Shown one piece after another: positions 35,152 through 47,439 of a stretch of 64,000 bases of DNA. The notes under the pieces were generated by a model, which searched no databases, was not told where the DNA came from, and worked only from the letters and a program-made list of their open reading frames with translations. Origin of the DNA: Uranotaenia lowii (lineage: Eukaryota; Arthropoda; Insecta; Diptera; Culicidae); contig NC_073693.1 of the NCBI RefSeq assembly GCF_029784155.1, positions 315,193,536 to 315,257,535 on the forward strand. The letters are read 5' to 3'. The position numbers and the translations under genes are program-made. The first letter of the stretch is position 1, and each line of letters begins with the position of its first letter.

Positions 35152-38024
35152 TTCATTTTTGTCATCTAAGTTACTGTCATTTTTGTCATTTTTGTCATTT
35201 TTGTCATTTTTGTCATTTTTATCATTTTTGTCATTTTTGTCATTTTTGTCATTTTTGACATTTTTGTCATTTTTGTCATTTTTGTCATTTTTGTGATTTT
35301 TATCATTTTTGTCATTTTTGTCATTTTTGTCATTTTTGTCATTTTTTTCATTTTTGTCATTTTTGTCATTTTTGTCATTTTTGTCATTTTTGTCATTTTT
35401 GTCATTTTTGTCATTTTTGTCATTTTTGTCATTTTTGTCATTTTTGTCATTTTTGTCATTTTTGTCATTTTTGTCATTTTTGTCATTTTTGTCATTTTTG
35501 TCATTTTTGTCATTTTTGTCATTTTTGTCATTTTTGTCATTTTTGTCATTTTTGTCATTTTTGTCATTTTTGTCATTTTTGTCATTTTTGTCATTTTTGT
35601 CATTTTTGTCATTTTTGACAGTTTTGTCATTTTTGTCATTTTTGTCATTTTTGTCATTTTTGTCATTTTTGTCATTTTTGTCATTTTTGTCATTTTTGTC
35701 ATTTTTGTCATTTTTGTCATTTCTGTCATTTTTGTCAATTTTGTCATTTTTGTCATTTTTGTCATTTTTGTCATTTTTGTCATTTTTGTCATTTTTGTCA
35801 TTTTTGTCATTTTTGTCATTTTTGTCATTTTTGTCATTTTTGTCATTTTTGTCATTTTTGTCATTTTTGTCATTTTTGTCATTTTTGTCATTTTTGTCAT
35901 TTTTATCATTTTTGTCATTTTTGTCATTTTTGTCATTTTTGTCATTTTTGTCATTTTTGTCATTTTTGTCATTTTTGTCATTTTTGTCATTTTTGTCATT
36001 TTTGTCATTTTTGTCATTTTTGTCATTTTTGTCATTTTTGTCATTTTTGTCATTTTTGTCATTTTTGTCATTTTTTGTCATTTTTGTCATTTTTGTCATT
36101 TTTGTCATTTTTGTCATTTTTGTCATTTTTGTCATTTTTGTCATTTTTGTCATTTTTGTCATTTTTGTCATTTTTGTCATTTTTGTCATTTTTGTCATTT
36201 TTGTCATTTTTGTCATTTTTGTCATTTTTGTCATTTTTGTCATTTTTGTCATTTTTGTCATTTTTGTCATTTTTGTCATTTTTGTCATTTTTGTCATTTT
36301 TGTCATTTTTGTCATTTTTGTCATTTTTGTCATTTTTGTCATTTTTGTCATTTTTGTCATTTTTGTCATTTTTGTCATTTTTGTCATTTTTGTCATTTTT
36401 GTCATTTTTGTCATTTTTGTCATTTTTGTCATTTTTGTCATTTTTGTCATTTTTGTCATTTTTGTCATTTTTGTCATTTTTGTCATTTTTGTCATTTTTG
36501 TCATTTTTGTCATTTTTGTCATTTTTGTCATTTTTGTCATTTTTGTCATTTTTGTCATTTTTGTCATTTTTGTCATTTTTGTCATTTTTGTCATTTTTGT
36601 CATTTTTGTCATTTTTGTCATTTTTGTCATTTTTGTCATTTTTGTCATTTTTGTCATTTTTGTCATTTTTGTCATTTTTGTCATTTTTGTCATTTTTGTC
36701 ATTTTTGTCATTTTTGTCATTTTTGTCATTTTTGTCATTTTTGTCATTTTTGTCATTTTTGTCATTTTTGTCATTTTTGTCAATTTTGTCATTTTTGTCA
36801 TTTTTGTCATTTTTGTCATTTTTGTCATTTTTGTCATTTTTGTCATTTTTGTCATTTTTGTCATTTTTGTCATTTGTGTCATTTTTGTCATTTTTGTCAT
36901 TTTTGTCATTTTTGTCATTTTTGTCATTTTTGTCATTTTTGTCATTTTTGTCATTTTTGTCATTTTTGTCATTTTTGTCATTTTTGTCATTTTTGTCATT
37001 TTTGTCATTTTTGTCATTTTTGTCATTTTTGTCATTTTTGTCATTTTTGTCATTTTTGTCATTTTTGTCATTTTTGTCATTTTTGTCATTTTTGTCATTT
37101 TTGTCATTTTTGTCATTTTTGTCATTTTTGTCATTTTTGTCATTTTTGTCATTTTTGTCATTTTTGTCATTTTTGTCATTTTTGTCATTTTTGTCATTTT
37201 TGTCATTTTTGTCATTTTTGTCATTTTTGTCATTTTTGTCATTTTTGTCATTTTTGTCATTTTTGTCATTTTTGTCATTTTTGTCATTTTTGTCATTTTT
37301 GTCATTTTTGTCATTTTTGTCATTTTTGTCATTTTTGTCATTTTTGTCATTTTTGTCATTTTTGTCATTTTTGTCATTTTTGTCATTTTTGTCATTTTTG
37401 TCATTTTTTTCATTTTTGTCATTTTTTGTCATTTTTGTCATTTTTGTCATTTTTGTCATTTTTGTCATTTTTGTCATTTTTGTCATTTTTGTCATTTTTG
37501 TCATTTTTGTCATTTTAGTCATTTTTGTCATTTTGTCATTTTTGTCATTTTTGTCATTTTTGTCATTTTTGTCATTTTTGTCATTTTTGTCATTTTTGTC
37601 ATTTTTGTCATTTTTGTCATTTTTGTCATTTTTGTCATTTTTGTCATTTTTGTCATTTTTTCCATTTTTGTCATTTTTGTCATTTTTGTCATTTTTGTCA
37701 TTGTTGTCATTTTTGTCATTTTTGTCATTTTTGTCATTTTTGTCATTTTTGTCATTTTTGTCATTTTTGTCATTTTTGTCATTTTTGTCATTTTTGTCAT
37801 TTTTGTCATTTTTGTCATTTTTGTCATTTTTGTCATTTTTGTCATTTTTGTCATTTTTGTCATTTTTGTCATTTTTGTCATTTTTGTCATTTTTGTCATT
37901 TTTGTCATTTTTGTCATTTTTGTCATTTTTGTCATTTTTGTCATTTTTGTCATTTTTGTCATTTTTGTCATTTTTGTCATTTTTGTCATTTTTGTCATTT
38001 TTGTCATTTTTGGCATTTTTGTCA
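35152..38024 (+). repeat. 9-bp minisatellite (GTCATTTTT)n, about 316 copies
   Basis: One continuous array of about 2.85 kb. Variant units cluster at the edges (35221-35910 and 37408-38015). Runs of perfect units fill the middle, notably 36077-36780. Length changes occur near 36070 (10-bp unit), 37408-37430 and 37531 (8-bp unit). Because 9 is a multiple of 3, five of six frames are open for hundreds of codons: VIF, SFL and HFC on plus, MTK and KND on minus. These are a by-product of the repeat, not genes. Each unit carries a T5 (A5) tract. Confidence 0.97.
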
Positions 38025-38067
38025 ATCGAAAAAATTTATATTTTAATGGTTCAAGAAATTGCATTAA

Positions 38068-38957
38068 GGGGGCATCCATAAATTACGTAACGCTCCTAGG
38101 GGGGGAGGAAGTAAGCTCGAGCGTTACGAGTTGTGCCATAGGGGATGCTCGTCGTTACGTAACGATTTTTTCCTTAAAAATTTCAGTTTAATTGTAGCTT
38201 TTTAGATGGCCTGCAATTTGTGCGGAATAATATGCAAACTGATTTCAGCTAAAAATTTGTAAGCTTCAACAAAATTGAAACTGGTCAAAATCTTTAAAGG
38301 GGAAAGGTTACATCCTCTTTAAAGATTTTGAGATAGACTCCATTTTTTCAAAATATGTGTATTGGATATCCGTGAAATAACCGTTGGAAAACCGAATATT
38401 AAGTACATTTACCCCCAAGAACTATTACTATTTTATTTTCTCTCAACTGATTTAAAAAATGCAATTTTGATTATTCCAACGAATATTACTAAGTGGAGTA
38501 TATTTTGCATAACAATTTATGCTGCTTGAACAGAATAAAGTAAACAAGGTAAATCATCAGTTAACAGGCATAGAGCAACTCGTAATAAGACACTCAATTT
38601 CTCTTATCAGAGAGTTATCATCAGTACTTAAGAAGCGATTTGGATAGATATTAATTCCGTTTTGAAGAACGTTAAATATTTTGTGTTAAAATCTTTTTTT
38701 TTCTTTGAAAAGCAGTTTTTAAAAACATGATAGGATCGGAGGGGGGGGGGTAATTTTCAGTGTTACGTAATTTTCATAGGGGGGTACATCGAAGCGTTAC
38801 GATTTGTGACATATGGGGGGAGGGGGTCCAAAAAGTGCATTTTTTGCGTTACGTAATTTATGGATGCCGCCTAAGACAAGCGTTACGATTTGTGACATAT
38901 GGGGGGAGGGGGTCCAAAAAGTGCATTTTTTGCGTTACGTAATTTATGGATGCCGCC
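38068..38957. mobile_element. PIF/Harbinger-like MITE
   Basis: The ends GGGGGCATCCATAAATTACG and, inverted, GGCGGCATCCATAAATTACG match at 25 of 26 positions when extended to GTAACGC. A 3-bp TAA flanks both (38065-38067 and 38958-38960), as expected for PIF/Harbinger. GTTACGTAAC palindromes and G-rich tracts lie inside. No transposase. Confidence 0.65.
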
Positions 38958-38965
38958 TAAGACAA
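38794..38965 (+). repeat. Exact 86-bp tandem duplication of the element's right end
   Basis: 38794-38879 and 38880-38965 are identical, from GCGTTACGATTTG to TAAGACAA. Each copy includes the right inverted repeat plus the TAA duplication and five flanking bases, so the copying happened after insertion. Confidence 0.9.
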
Positions 38966-41145
38966 AATTAAAAAGACCTACAGGTCAAATTACTTTACAT
39001 TGTTAACCAAATTTCTGGCGGCACCAAAAAATTTTGATCTATCAAGCGATATGAAAGGGCTCCAAAACAAGTTGCGTTCAAAACCCACAGGTACCTACAA
39101 GCGTCGATAAAATGGCAGATCATCATCAGCCTCCATTGCTATCATCATGAGTCGAGAAGGGGCGATGTCAATTGGAAAAGCATCCTTCCATCCGGTCGTC
39201 ACGAAAAACGAATCCAAGAGGAAGGGAGGCGTAAATGTGAACATGCACTCATTTCATGCATATTTCATCCTTTTTACCCGAACCACACACTTTTCACCCA
39301 CACAAAACGGCATCCTTTGCGACACCACCACCACGTGCTGCACTCGATGCCGAAATGAAAAGTTCATATGCTACGGGAACGAGTCTTTTGAAAATCACGC
39401 TTCTTATATTTTATGCAGAGTGAAGAATTTTACGCTAAGTTAAACGATCTTCTTCACCTACATAACACATCAGCTCCAGCTATAGCTGCCTGTCGGATGG
39501 TTGATAGAAACCCGTGAAGAGAGGCTTCATTCTTGCAACGAAACAGCTTCTGCAACCAACTGCTGCTACAGCTGCTTCTCTACTTCAGCAGGTATTTAGA
39601 TATTCCGAATTTGTGGCTGGAAGCTTTCAATTTAATAATGCATTTGATAAACTTTTGCTTCCAACCACATTTAATATCTCTTGAATCATCGTTGCTTCGC
39701 TTCTAGAGTATGATTTCCTTTAGGTGTTCTTAGTGGGTAATTAAATTTTAAAATAAGTTTACCTTTGACGAATTTTCGAAATTACAAAATTAAAATTTGC
39801 ATATACTTTTCGCAAACAATGCTCCAAACAAGCTGCTGACACATTTGAACTAGAAAATGGCACCATTAAGCTAGTGCAATAAATATTCCGAAACTTGTTC
39901 ATCGCGCCCCCAAAAAGTTTATCAATCTTCATCAAATTAGCACACCGTAAAACGAAACACCCTGCGCTATCAGCTGCTGCTGTCGGGTGTAAAAATATTA
40001 AAACACCCACCGGAAAACTGTCACAAATGCCAGACAGGCCAGAAAGCGCCAAGGCTGAATTTTGTCGTGCTTATTTAGATTTCAGCTGTTCCTGCCGTGG
40101 AAGGCGTTCTAAGTTTCGTCAAATGGGCTTCGTAGACGGAAGCGCTGTTTGACCTGTATTATAGAAGCTTTTTCGAATGTCTTCGGTTGACGTTTCGTTT
40201 GTCAAACCACTTGAATAGAAGCCTGGCGCAGACTTGGAACGGTAGAAGAATAATCACAACACAAAAGCGAATTGTTAGAACCGGTAAAGTAGTCGTGATA
40301 AGCGTTTTATCAGTCCTAAGATCAGGTAATTTGAAACTTTTTATTGCTTCATTGGTCTGGAGCGGAACTGTTTCAAGCTATCGAATAGCAGCCTAGGAAA
40401 CACGCAAACCTTTAAACTTCGTTCTTAAGTAGAAAACTGCAATCAAAAGAATAATAATTATTTAATTATAAGAATAATTTTTTTTACAAAAATCTCATTT
40501 TTCCTACAGCTTTCGGAAAAAATTAAGATAATAACCAATTATTTTACACTGTTTCGTACAGACTTTTTATGTGAATCTTTAGCTACATGATGTAGCTTTA
40601 AGAAATCGATTTTAATTAAATGGTAATGCTACACATTTTTTTACCAAAAAAAAATCACTTTTTACCTTTTTAAATACCGTAAACTGGGGTTTCTTTGATC
40701 ACCGAGGTAACATCGATAAACAAGAAATAACGCGTGACCCTTTTCATATCCAATCTCTAAATATCCCCAAATCTATCCCAATCTTCAATCCTATACTTCC
40801 CATCCTTTCCTTTTTCCTTAGAAACAGCATGGTAAGTATTTAAGTTCAATTTCAAATATTAGAGCAAACACACTACGCTGAAATGTATCACCGTTTAGAG
40901 TCCATCAACAGTTTTATAAACTTCTTCGGCCATAATCAAATAAAGTAAAAAAAATGATTTTTTTTCAGAAGATAATCTCTAACAATGTCAAAAGTTTATG
41001 TATTCACAAGCTGTTCCTACATCTGAAAGCTGAAATATTCAGCAGCAGATAATTTTGTTTTTATTCAAGCAATTTAAAAATTGTTAGATATGTTAGTGTT
41101 TGCAAACTTTCAGGTGTAATGAAAAAGGAAATATTTAAAAATGAA
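38966..41145. other. No supported gene
   Basis: Frames of 98 codons (39147-39443) and 85 codons (39895-40152) lack domains and splice context. GTAAACTGGGGTTTCTTTG at 40679 resembles a motif at the ends of other repeats. Otherwise plain AT-rich DNA. Confidence 0.35.
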
Positions 41146-41147
41146 TA

Positions 41148-42445
41148 AAGGGTGATACGGTCAAAATTTGGTCAAGGGAAAACGCGTGTAAATCGGTGAA
41201 ATCGTTGATTTAAAAAATCAAATTAAATTTCTTTTTCAAGTTTAATCTGTATAAAATTCAGGAAAAATATCCAGTTAGGCTTCCACTTTTCCAAATCCGA
41301 ATAGCCGGGCCTTACGCTTAACCCCTGCCATCAGATTTTGTACAGCCACCTTGTCCACCTTCTTCGCCGCAGAAAGCCAGTTTGCCTTGAACTGCTGCTC
41401 GTCCTTAGCAGTTTTTTTGGTCTTCTTTAGGTTCCGCTTGACAATAGCCCTGTATTTCTCAATTGGGCGGAGCTCTGGCGTGTTGAGAGGGTTCTTGTCC
41501 TTGCGAACCACCTGCACGTTGTTGGCGGCGTACCACTCCATGGCCTTTTTACCGTAATGGCAAGATGCCAAATCCAGCCAAAACAGTACGGAATAACCGT
41601 GTTTCTTCAGGAAAGGCAGCAGACGTTTATTCAAACACTCTTTCACGTAAATTTGTTGGTTGACAGTCCCGGAAGCTATGAAAATGCTGCTTTTCAAGCC
41701 ACAGGTACAGATGGCTTGCCAAACCAGATATTTCTTCGCGAACTTTGATAGTTTCATGTGCTTGAAAAAATCTGCTACCTTTCCCCTTCCTTTTGCCGTA
41801 TAAAACTGCTGTCCCGGAAGCTGCTTGTAGTCGGCTTTGAAGTAGGTTTCGTCGTCCATTACCACGCAGTCAAACTTCGTCAGCATCGTCGTGTACAGCC
41901 TCCGGGATCGCGCTTTGGCCGTCGTATTTTGTTTATCATCGCGATTTGGAGTCACTACCTTCTTGTAAGTTGATAGTCCAGCTCGTTTTGTGGCTCGATG
42001 CACGGATGTAGACGATACACCCAGCTTATTTGCGGCATCTCGGAGAGAGAGGTTAGGGTTTCGCTTGAAACTACCGGCAACTCTCTTTGTCGTCTCAGCG
42101 GCTTCCAGTTTTCGATTTTCCCCCGATCCAGACTTCCTGGCTGTCGACAAACGTTCCCCAAACACTTTATTTACATTTGTAACGGTTGATTTGGCAACTT
42201 TTAGCGATTTTGCCAGCTTCGCGAGCGACTAGCTCGGATTTTCGGGATGCGCGAGCAAAATTTTGATACGCTGCTCGTCTTCCTTGGACGGCATTTTGAC
42301 AACTGAAAAGTGAATTCCAAAATCAAAATAGGAGCAACATTCTACACACACACCTTCAAAATGAGGGGTGTTCGGGATTTTTAAATGTAAATTTGAAAGA
42401 AATACGTCAAGTTGATATTGACCAAATTTTGACCGTATCACCCTT
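41148..42445 (-). mobile_element. ITmD37E-type mariner element, copy 2 (full length)
   Basis: A 1,298-bp element with perfect 28-bp inverted repeats starting AAGGGTGATACGGTCAAAAT, flanked by TA at 41146-41147 and 42446-42447. It carries a single transposase gene. Size and structure fit the mosquito ITmD37E lineage. It is the most complete transposon in the window. Confidence 0.9.
41275..42294 (-). pseudogene. DD37E mariner-type transposase with one nonsense codon
   Basis: Cut-and-paste transposase of 339 codons starting at the MPSK ATG (42294). The only lesion seen is a TAG at codon 22, where copy 1 has TAC (Tyr), inside the first DNA-binding segment. The next in-frame start-like codon is GTG at codon 44, so re-initiation would lose the first helix-turn-helix. 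The second helix-turn-helix falls at about residues 83-107 (NLSLRDAANKLGV and beyond). Catalytic residues are present: Asp148 in MDDETY, Asp241 in FWLDLA, and Glu279 in RPIEKY. The 37 residues between the last two define DD37E. Intact TIRs mean it could be moved if transposase were supplied by a sister copy. Confidence 0.9.
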
Positions 42446-42447
42446 TA

Positions 42448-44924
42448 AAAGCAATGTTAATGCGAATTGCAAATCCTACCAAATAAGTAATCGATCGTAA
42501 AAATCGTTACTTAAAGTCGGTACATATCGGATATGATAAAACAGTCCGCCATGTTTGCAAATTTTTCTCCCGCGCGGGATTCAAGTGAGAAAACAAACAT
42601 ATTATTCTCTCTGCGATAAGCAGTGTAACCAGATTACTAAAAATCAGATGGTTTATTTGGAAAAAAAAATATAAAATTAAAAAAGCAGCGAATATTGTCA
42701 CCGGCAACGGTTTGCATGCATTAAGAGCAAAACTTTCGTTCTCTCGCATACTTTCAGGATGTACGAATATGGTGTTGAGTATCTTCCAATATGAATAATT
42801 CTTATCGCTTAAGTCAGAAGTTAAAAATATGTTTGTATATTGCTGCACTTTGGTAGGTAAATGCTGTTTTTTCGAAATTTATGCGTTGTCCTAAAATGTA
42901 TATGAAAGATATAACAAAGTTTGATGCTAAATATGTTTGCTGGATAGTTTTTCGAAATATTTGCAACAATTTTTACTTCTATAACTGAAAAAACTTATCC
43001 TAAAATTATTATTTGTTTGAATATGAAAACTTTTAAAAATGACCAATTGCAGTACACTTTTAACCGTTTTTCTACGTCATGTGGATAGGTTGAAAAACCA
43101 CATATAGATAAAAAAAATATCATTCAACAAAAAGAAGTAACCTCTACATTTTGATATCTCTTTCAAAATTCTGAAACTAAACTTTAAAAGTTTTGTGAAA
43201 AACAGAAAAAAAACAAAAAAAAAAGTGCTCAAATGTCAAATTGATCGGATTAAATCATCGACCAGTGAGCAGGTATCAAATTTTGTTTCAATAAAATGAT
43301 CATTATTAAAACTTGTTTAAAGTCTTTGAGTGAGTTGTACATTAGAGAGGTAAACAAGTTTCACCAAACTGAGTATGCCTCATCTATAAAACAATAGCTT
43401 TGTTGATTTTGTTTGGATCCGGCACGAATTTTTATCATATACGATTACAATTTTTTTCAAAAAGTGCTCGTTTTTTCTGTAGAAATGTAAAAAAATGCTG
43501 CTAACTGCTTGGGCCAACTTCTCTGGGGATTGCCTACTTAATAGTTTTTAGGATCCTGTTTATAGAATCATTTGAAACGTACGAAAAATGACAGCTTCGC
43601 TAGAGATATGTTTTTTTTTAATTTCTTTGACAACTTTTGCCCCGAGCGTTGGCACCACAATTAACACCGTTGGCACCACAATTTCTTCTTAAAAAAGGGT
43701 TAGTGATGGAAAAGGAGACCTGGGTATCGAAAAAAAAGTGTTGGAAGCTCAAATTATCGTATGTGTGTATTTGACAGTTGTTAAGCTTATGTGTTTCTCA
43801 ATTTGCTGCTGTCGCTATTCACCCAACTCGGGGCTAAATCCAACAAGCTTATTATTAAATTTATTTTTTGATATTAGATGATCCTGACTACTTTCAAATT
43901 TTATCCTTCGGTTGAGTTTTTTAAAAGTTCACGTAATAAACTAGTGCAGTTAAATCGTCGGCTGATAACTCCAAATTTGACAGAAATTTAACGAAAATGA
44001 TCAGAACATTGTTCCGAGTCCAAAATTTAACACTTCTTTCCCTGACGTTTGTAACTTAATTGATTTGAAAAACACTTTGTTAACAGAAAAAAAACTTATC
44101 CATCCAAATGTTTTTATGATTGCAACTACGCTAGGTAGCAGGTTTTTTAAATAATTTTTCCCCTTAATGTATGCAATAGACTTTGTTTTTTCTCATATCT
44201 ACTTGTTATTTAGGATTTAAATAATCTCTAATATGTGTTGTGGTGAGCCCACTTGTTTTAATAATTCTTCTGAATCAAAGCAATCGAAAGATACCCTTCA
44301 ATTTAACCACGGTAAAAGAAATGTTCAGCTACTGGTATTTCGATAGCAATTTACTATCATCTTCAATGAGCGTTTTCGATTGGTCGAATCAAAAGTTCTA
44401 GAAAAATGTGCCAAATAGAACAACACAACGACAAATTTTTAAAAAAATCGAGTTATTGAACTTTTTTTGAAAAAATTATCAGAATGTGATTTGAAGATCT
44501 TTTTTCATCACTTTAAAATGTTTCACTCATAAAAAAATTATAGTATTCAATTCATAATGCCATATTTTCATACCAACTGCAAGCTCTCAATTTTTTCTAG
44601 AAAAAGTTTTCCAAAATGTATGATATGGGTACAATTGATCCCTAGAGTCCAAAAAGATGTATTTTTCTTCTGAATGGAACGTGATTATTAGTTATCACGA
44701 AATTACCAATACTTGTACAATAACTAATGTTTATCCAGTTATTAGCTGTTAACTAGGACTAAAAATATTGCATTCATTTAAAAACAAGAAAATTGCGCCT
44801 TAATGTATGCAATGACTTTAGGATATTAGACAAAGGTACTTTTAGAATTCACTTTGTCTGATACTTACATACTGTGAATTGAGAACTAATATGGCAAAAA
44901 AAATAATCAACGGGCCTATTTTCT
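42448..44924. other. No recognisable gene
   Basis: AT-rich. A short direct repeat GTTGGCACCACAATT occurs twice at 43649-43683. A 20-mer-like string GCGCCTTAATGTATGCAATG at 44795 recurs elsewhere in the window. Confidence 0.45.
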
Positions 44925-45215
44925 TTGGATTTTGCTAGATTTTTCCCTAGGGTCAGGGAACCCTAAATTAAGGATCACCTTGGTTAAAGGATCAAGAATC
45001 CTTTAACCTAAAAAATATCACAATTTTTTTCGTCTCATGAAAATGCTTCTGGTTTATCTGCAGGTTCACGTAAAGTTTTGTTATTTGTAGCATATAAACA
45101 TAAAATTACACGCTGTCAGAAAATTCTTATTACGTCAAGTTGCTAATTTTTTCTATAAAAGATATGATGAAATAAGAAAAGGGAGATCAAGTATTCCCAT
45201 TTTCCCTACAGAAAG
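44925..45215 (-). repeat. Dispersed 280-bp repeat, copy 1
   Basis: The reverse complement aligns along its length with 63565-63825 (shared TTTTCTGACAGCGTGTAA, AGAAGCATTTTC, TGATCCTTTA). No terminal repeats or coding capacity are seen. Confidence 0.65.
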
Positions 45216-45379
45216 GATAAAAGAATTTTAAATTATGAATGTGTATAAAAACACTAAAATAAGGGTGGTACAAGATACCCCACAAGAAATGACTTGTAAA
45301 TTAATTGCGTTTAAGTGACTTGATGGTTATTAATGAAAAAATCCTTTCCCATGAGAAAGATCAAGAAAAAACTTAGTTA

Positions 45380-45755
45380 ATGCGCATATGAGCATATTTT
45401 TGCTATGAACTATAGATTCCCACCGATGCAATTTTCGGAAGCTTGTTTAGTTGTTAAAGTAAATTTTTATAGCTAGTGACGAGTAGATTATTATACCCCA
45501 TCCAATCAAGGATTCAGATTTTGTCAAGATATTCTAGATTCAGGGATACATCGCTTTAAAATATTAAATTCAACAATTTCTAGAAATTTTAAAATATGAT
45601 ATAAATAATTTCTGACACTGCTCAAAAAAAGGATTTGAGCATTTGGTATTGAAGATAATAACTCATTTAAGAACTTTGTTGAAGACTGCCAAACGATCAT
45701 ACTTATGGTTAAAAAAATTCCAAAATTCAATTTGGTTTGAAATTTTCAAAAAAAA
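45380..45755 (+). repeat. Duplicated block, copy A (uninterrupted)
   Basis: Aligns with 47440-48070. Shared strings include GCATATGAGCATATTTT, CCAATCAAGGATTCAGATTT and GACTGCCAAACGATCATA. It has no insertion where copy B carries the probable solo LTR (CATCGCTTTAAAATATT here). Confidence 0.75.
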
Positions 45756-47439
45756 ATTTTTTTGTAGAGAAATGAATCCAACTGTGTTAAGGGGGGGGGG
45801 GGGGTGGGTTAGGGTCTAACGGGTTAAAAAACACCATTTTCACGATTTTTTTAGAGCTATCGTTCAAACAAATGAATTTAAATTTTTTGCATTATACAAA
45901 GCATTGTAAAAAGAACATTTAGTAATTTTTTCGTAAAAAAATATTGAAAAATAAGCCGGTGATGGAGCACTTTCGAGGATGCTTTTTAGAAAACAGGATT
46001 TGCCGTGGACACTGTATCTCAGCCCAGAATCATCTTAAGTCAAAAAATCAGAGCGAAATATTTTTAATAGATGTTTTTCTGGACCTGGATTCATTTAACT
46101 TAAAAAATTTGTTTATGAAATTGTTGTGGCTGTTTGAAGTAAAAACTACGATTTTTCACGAAAAAATTCGCCATTTTTTATCTGTAAAATCTCCCCAAAG
46201 TAAAAAAAAAAAGAAAATTGTTGGGGTTTGGTATTTTATATGTAGAAAATATGTTCCAAATTTGAAAAGAATCGGTGAAGTAGTTTTCAAATAAAGATGT
46301 CCACGGACTTTAAAAATGTGCTTTCGAGAAAAACGTGTTTGAAGTTTCTGCTTAGATAAGAGAATAAAGGCCTATAAGAGGAGATAAAGGCATATAATTT
46401 ATACATTTTTGCTTCGATTGACTTGAAAATTTGACACAACATTCTTGAAATGATTTACAATAAGAAAATAAAAAAAATAAAAAATCGATTTTTTGAAAGT
46501 GTTAGACCTTACTCCCCCTTTAAAGGACATAAAAACATAGTTTTGGTGTTTGAGCTATCATGTTCGAGATAAGCGTGTAACAACTTTCGGTAAAAATGGG
46601 AAAACCCCGTTCGTTAAGATTTTCTATTCCGAGCAGATTCTTTCTGATCTTCATACGAGCCAGGGACCTAGAAATGTACTCAACAGGATTAATACAATCA
46701 CTTTTCGTTTGGCTTGCAACTTATCCACTTGCTTTTATTTGACTCTAAGTCACACGCGTCTTTAAAACTAAAACCTGGAGATATAAAATGAACCAGTAGA
46801 CCTTTAAGTATATGTTCTGGAACCAACGAGCTTAATTGAACCACCCTAATAACAGAAAAAGCTCAGTACCAGCATCGCCATGCTGCTAACCTTCACGGTT
46901 GGCGTTGCTCGCCAAAATATCATCGGTTTTCCTCGGGCCTCGGGCTCTTTTTCATCCAACCACCAACGGAGATGGTAACAAAATCAGTGGCCCTCTGGGC
47001 CAGAGTCAGAGGTCTGAGTGGCCAGTGTCGGAGGTCTAGAGAGACCAAAATCAGTGTATCAGTCGGAAAGTCCGTGTAATAATGTCTAAGTAATATGTCA
47101 GTAAAATACAGTCCATTCTGTTAAGTGATGTTTTGGAATGAGTGCGTTATTATTAATCAAGAAATATTTGATGCTATCGATCCAGACATCAGGGGCGATC
47201 CTGAACAGTATAAGAAACTGTTTTAGCAGAAAACCGTTCCTAAATCGACAGGGCTCATGATTTTTTGTCGTGAAACGTATTTCAATAAGAACCTTGAAGA
47301 CAATTACCTATCATATAGAATACAACAATTTAATTGCTGGTAGTAGACATTCAATAATAAAGCTTTAAAATCTAAGGAAACTTATATAAAAAATATTTGG
47401 AGAATAAGACATTTTAAAAAGAAAGAGCAAGAAAAAACA
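45756..47439. other. No supported gene
   Basis: A G-tract of 12-13 bases lies at about 45792-45804. A 116-codon frame at 45944-46294 starts at TTG and shows no domain. GTGGACAC and GTCCACGG occur as an inverted pair near 46000 and 46300. Confidence 0.35.

Noticed and set aside
35152..38024. Regular array that might suggest CRISPR
   Set aside because: There are no spacers; the 9-bp units are contiguous, and the context is eukaryotic.
35143..38191. Very long open frames (up to 960 codons) of VIF/SFL/HFC or MTK/KND tripeptides
   Set aside because: They follow directly from a 9-bp unit lacking stops in five frames. There is no start context or non-repetitive domain, and they run through only until a length-variant unit.
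45944..46294. 116-codon frame, lysine-rich end
   Set aside because: It starts at TTG, its end is an A-tract, and no domain or conserved motif is seen.
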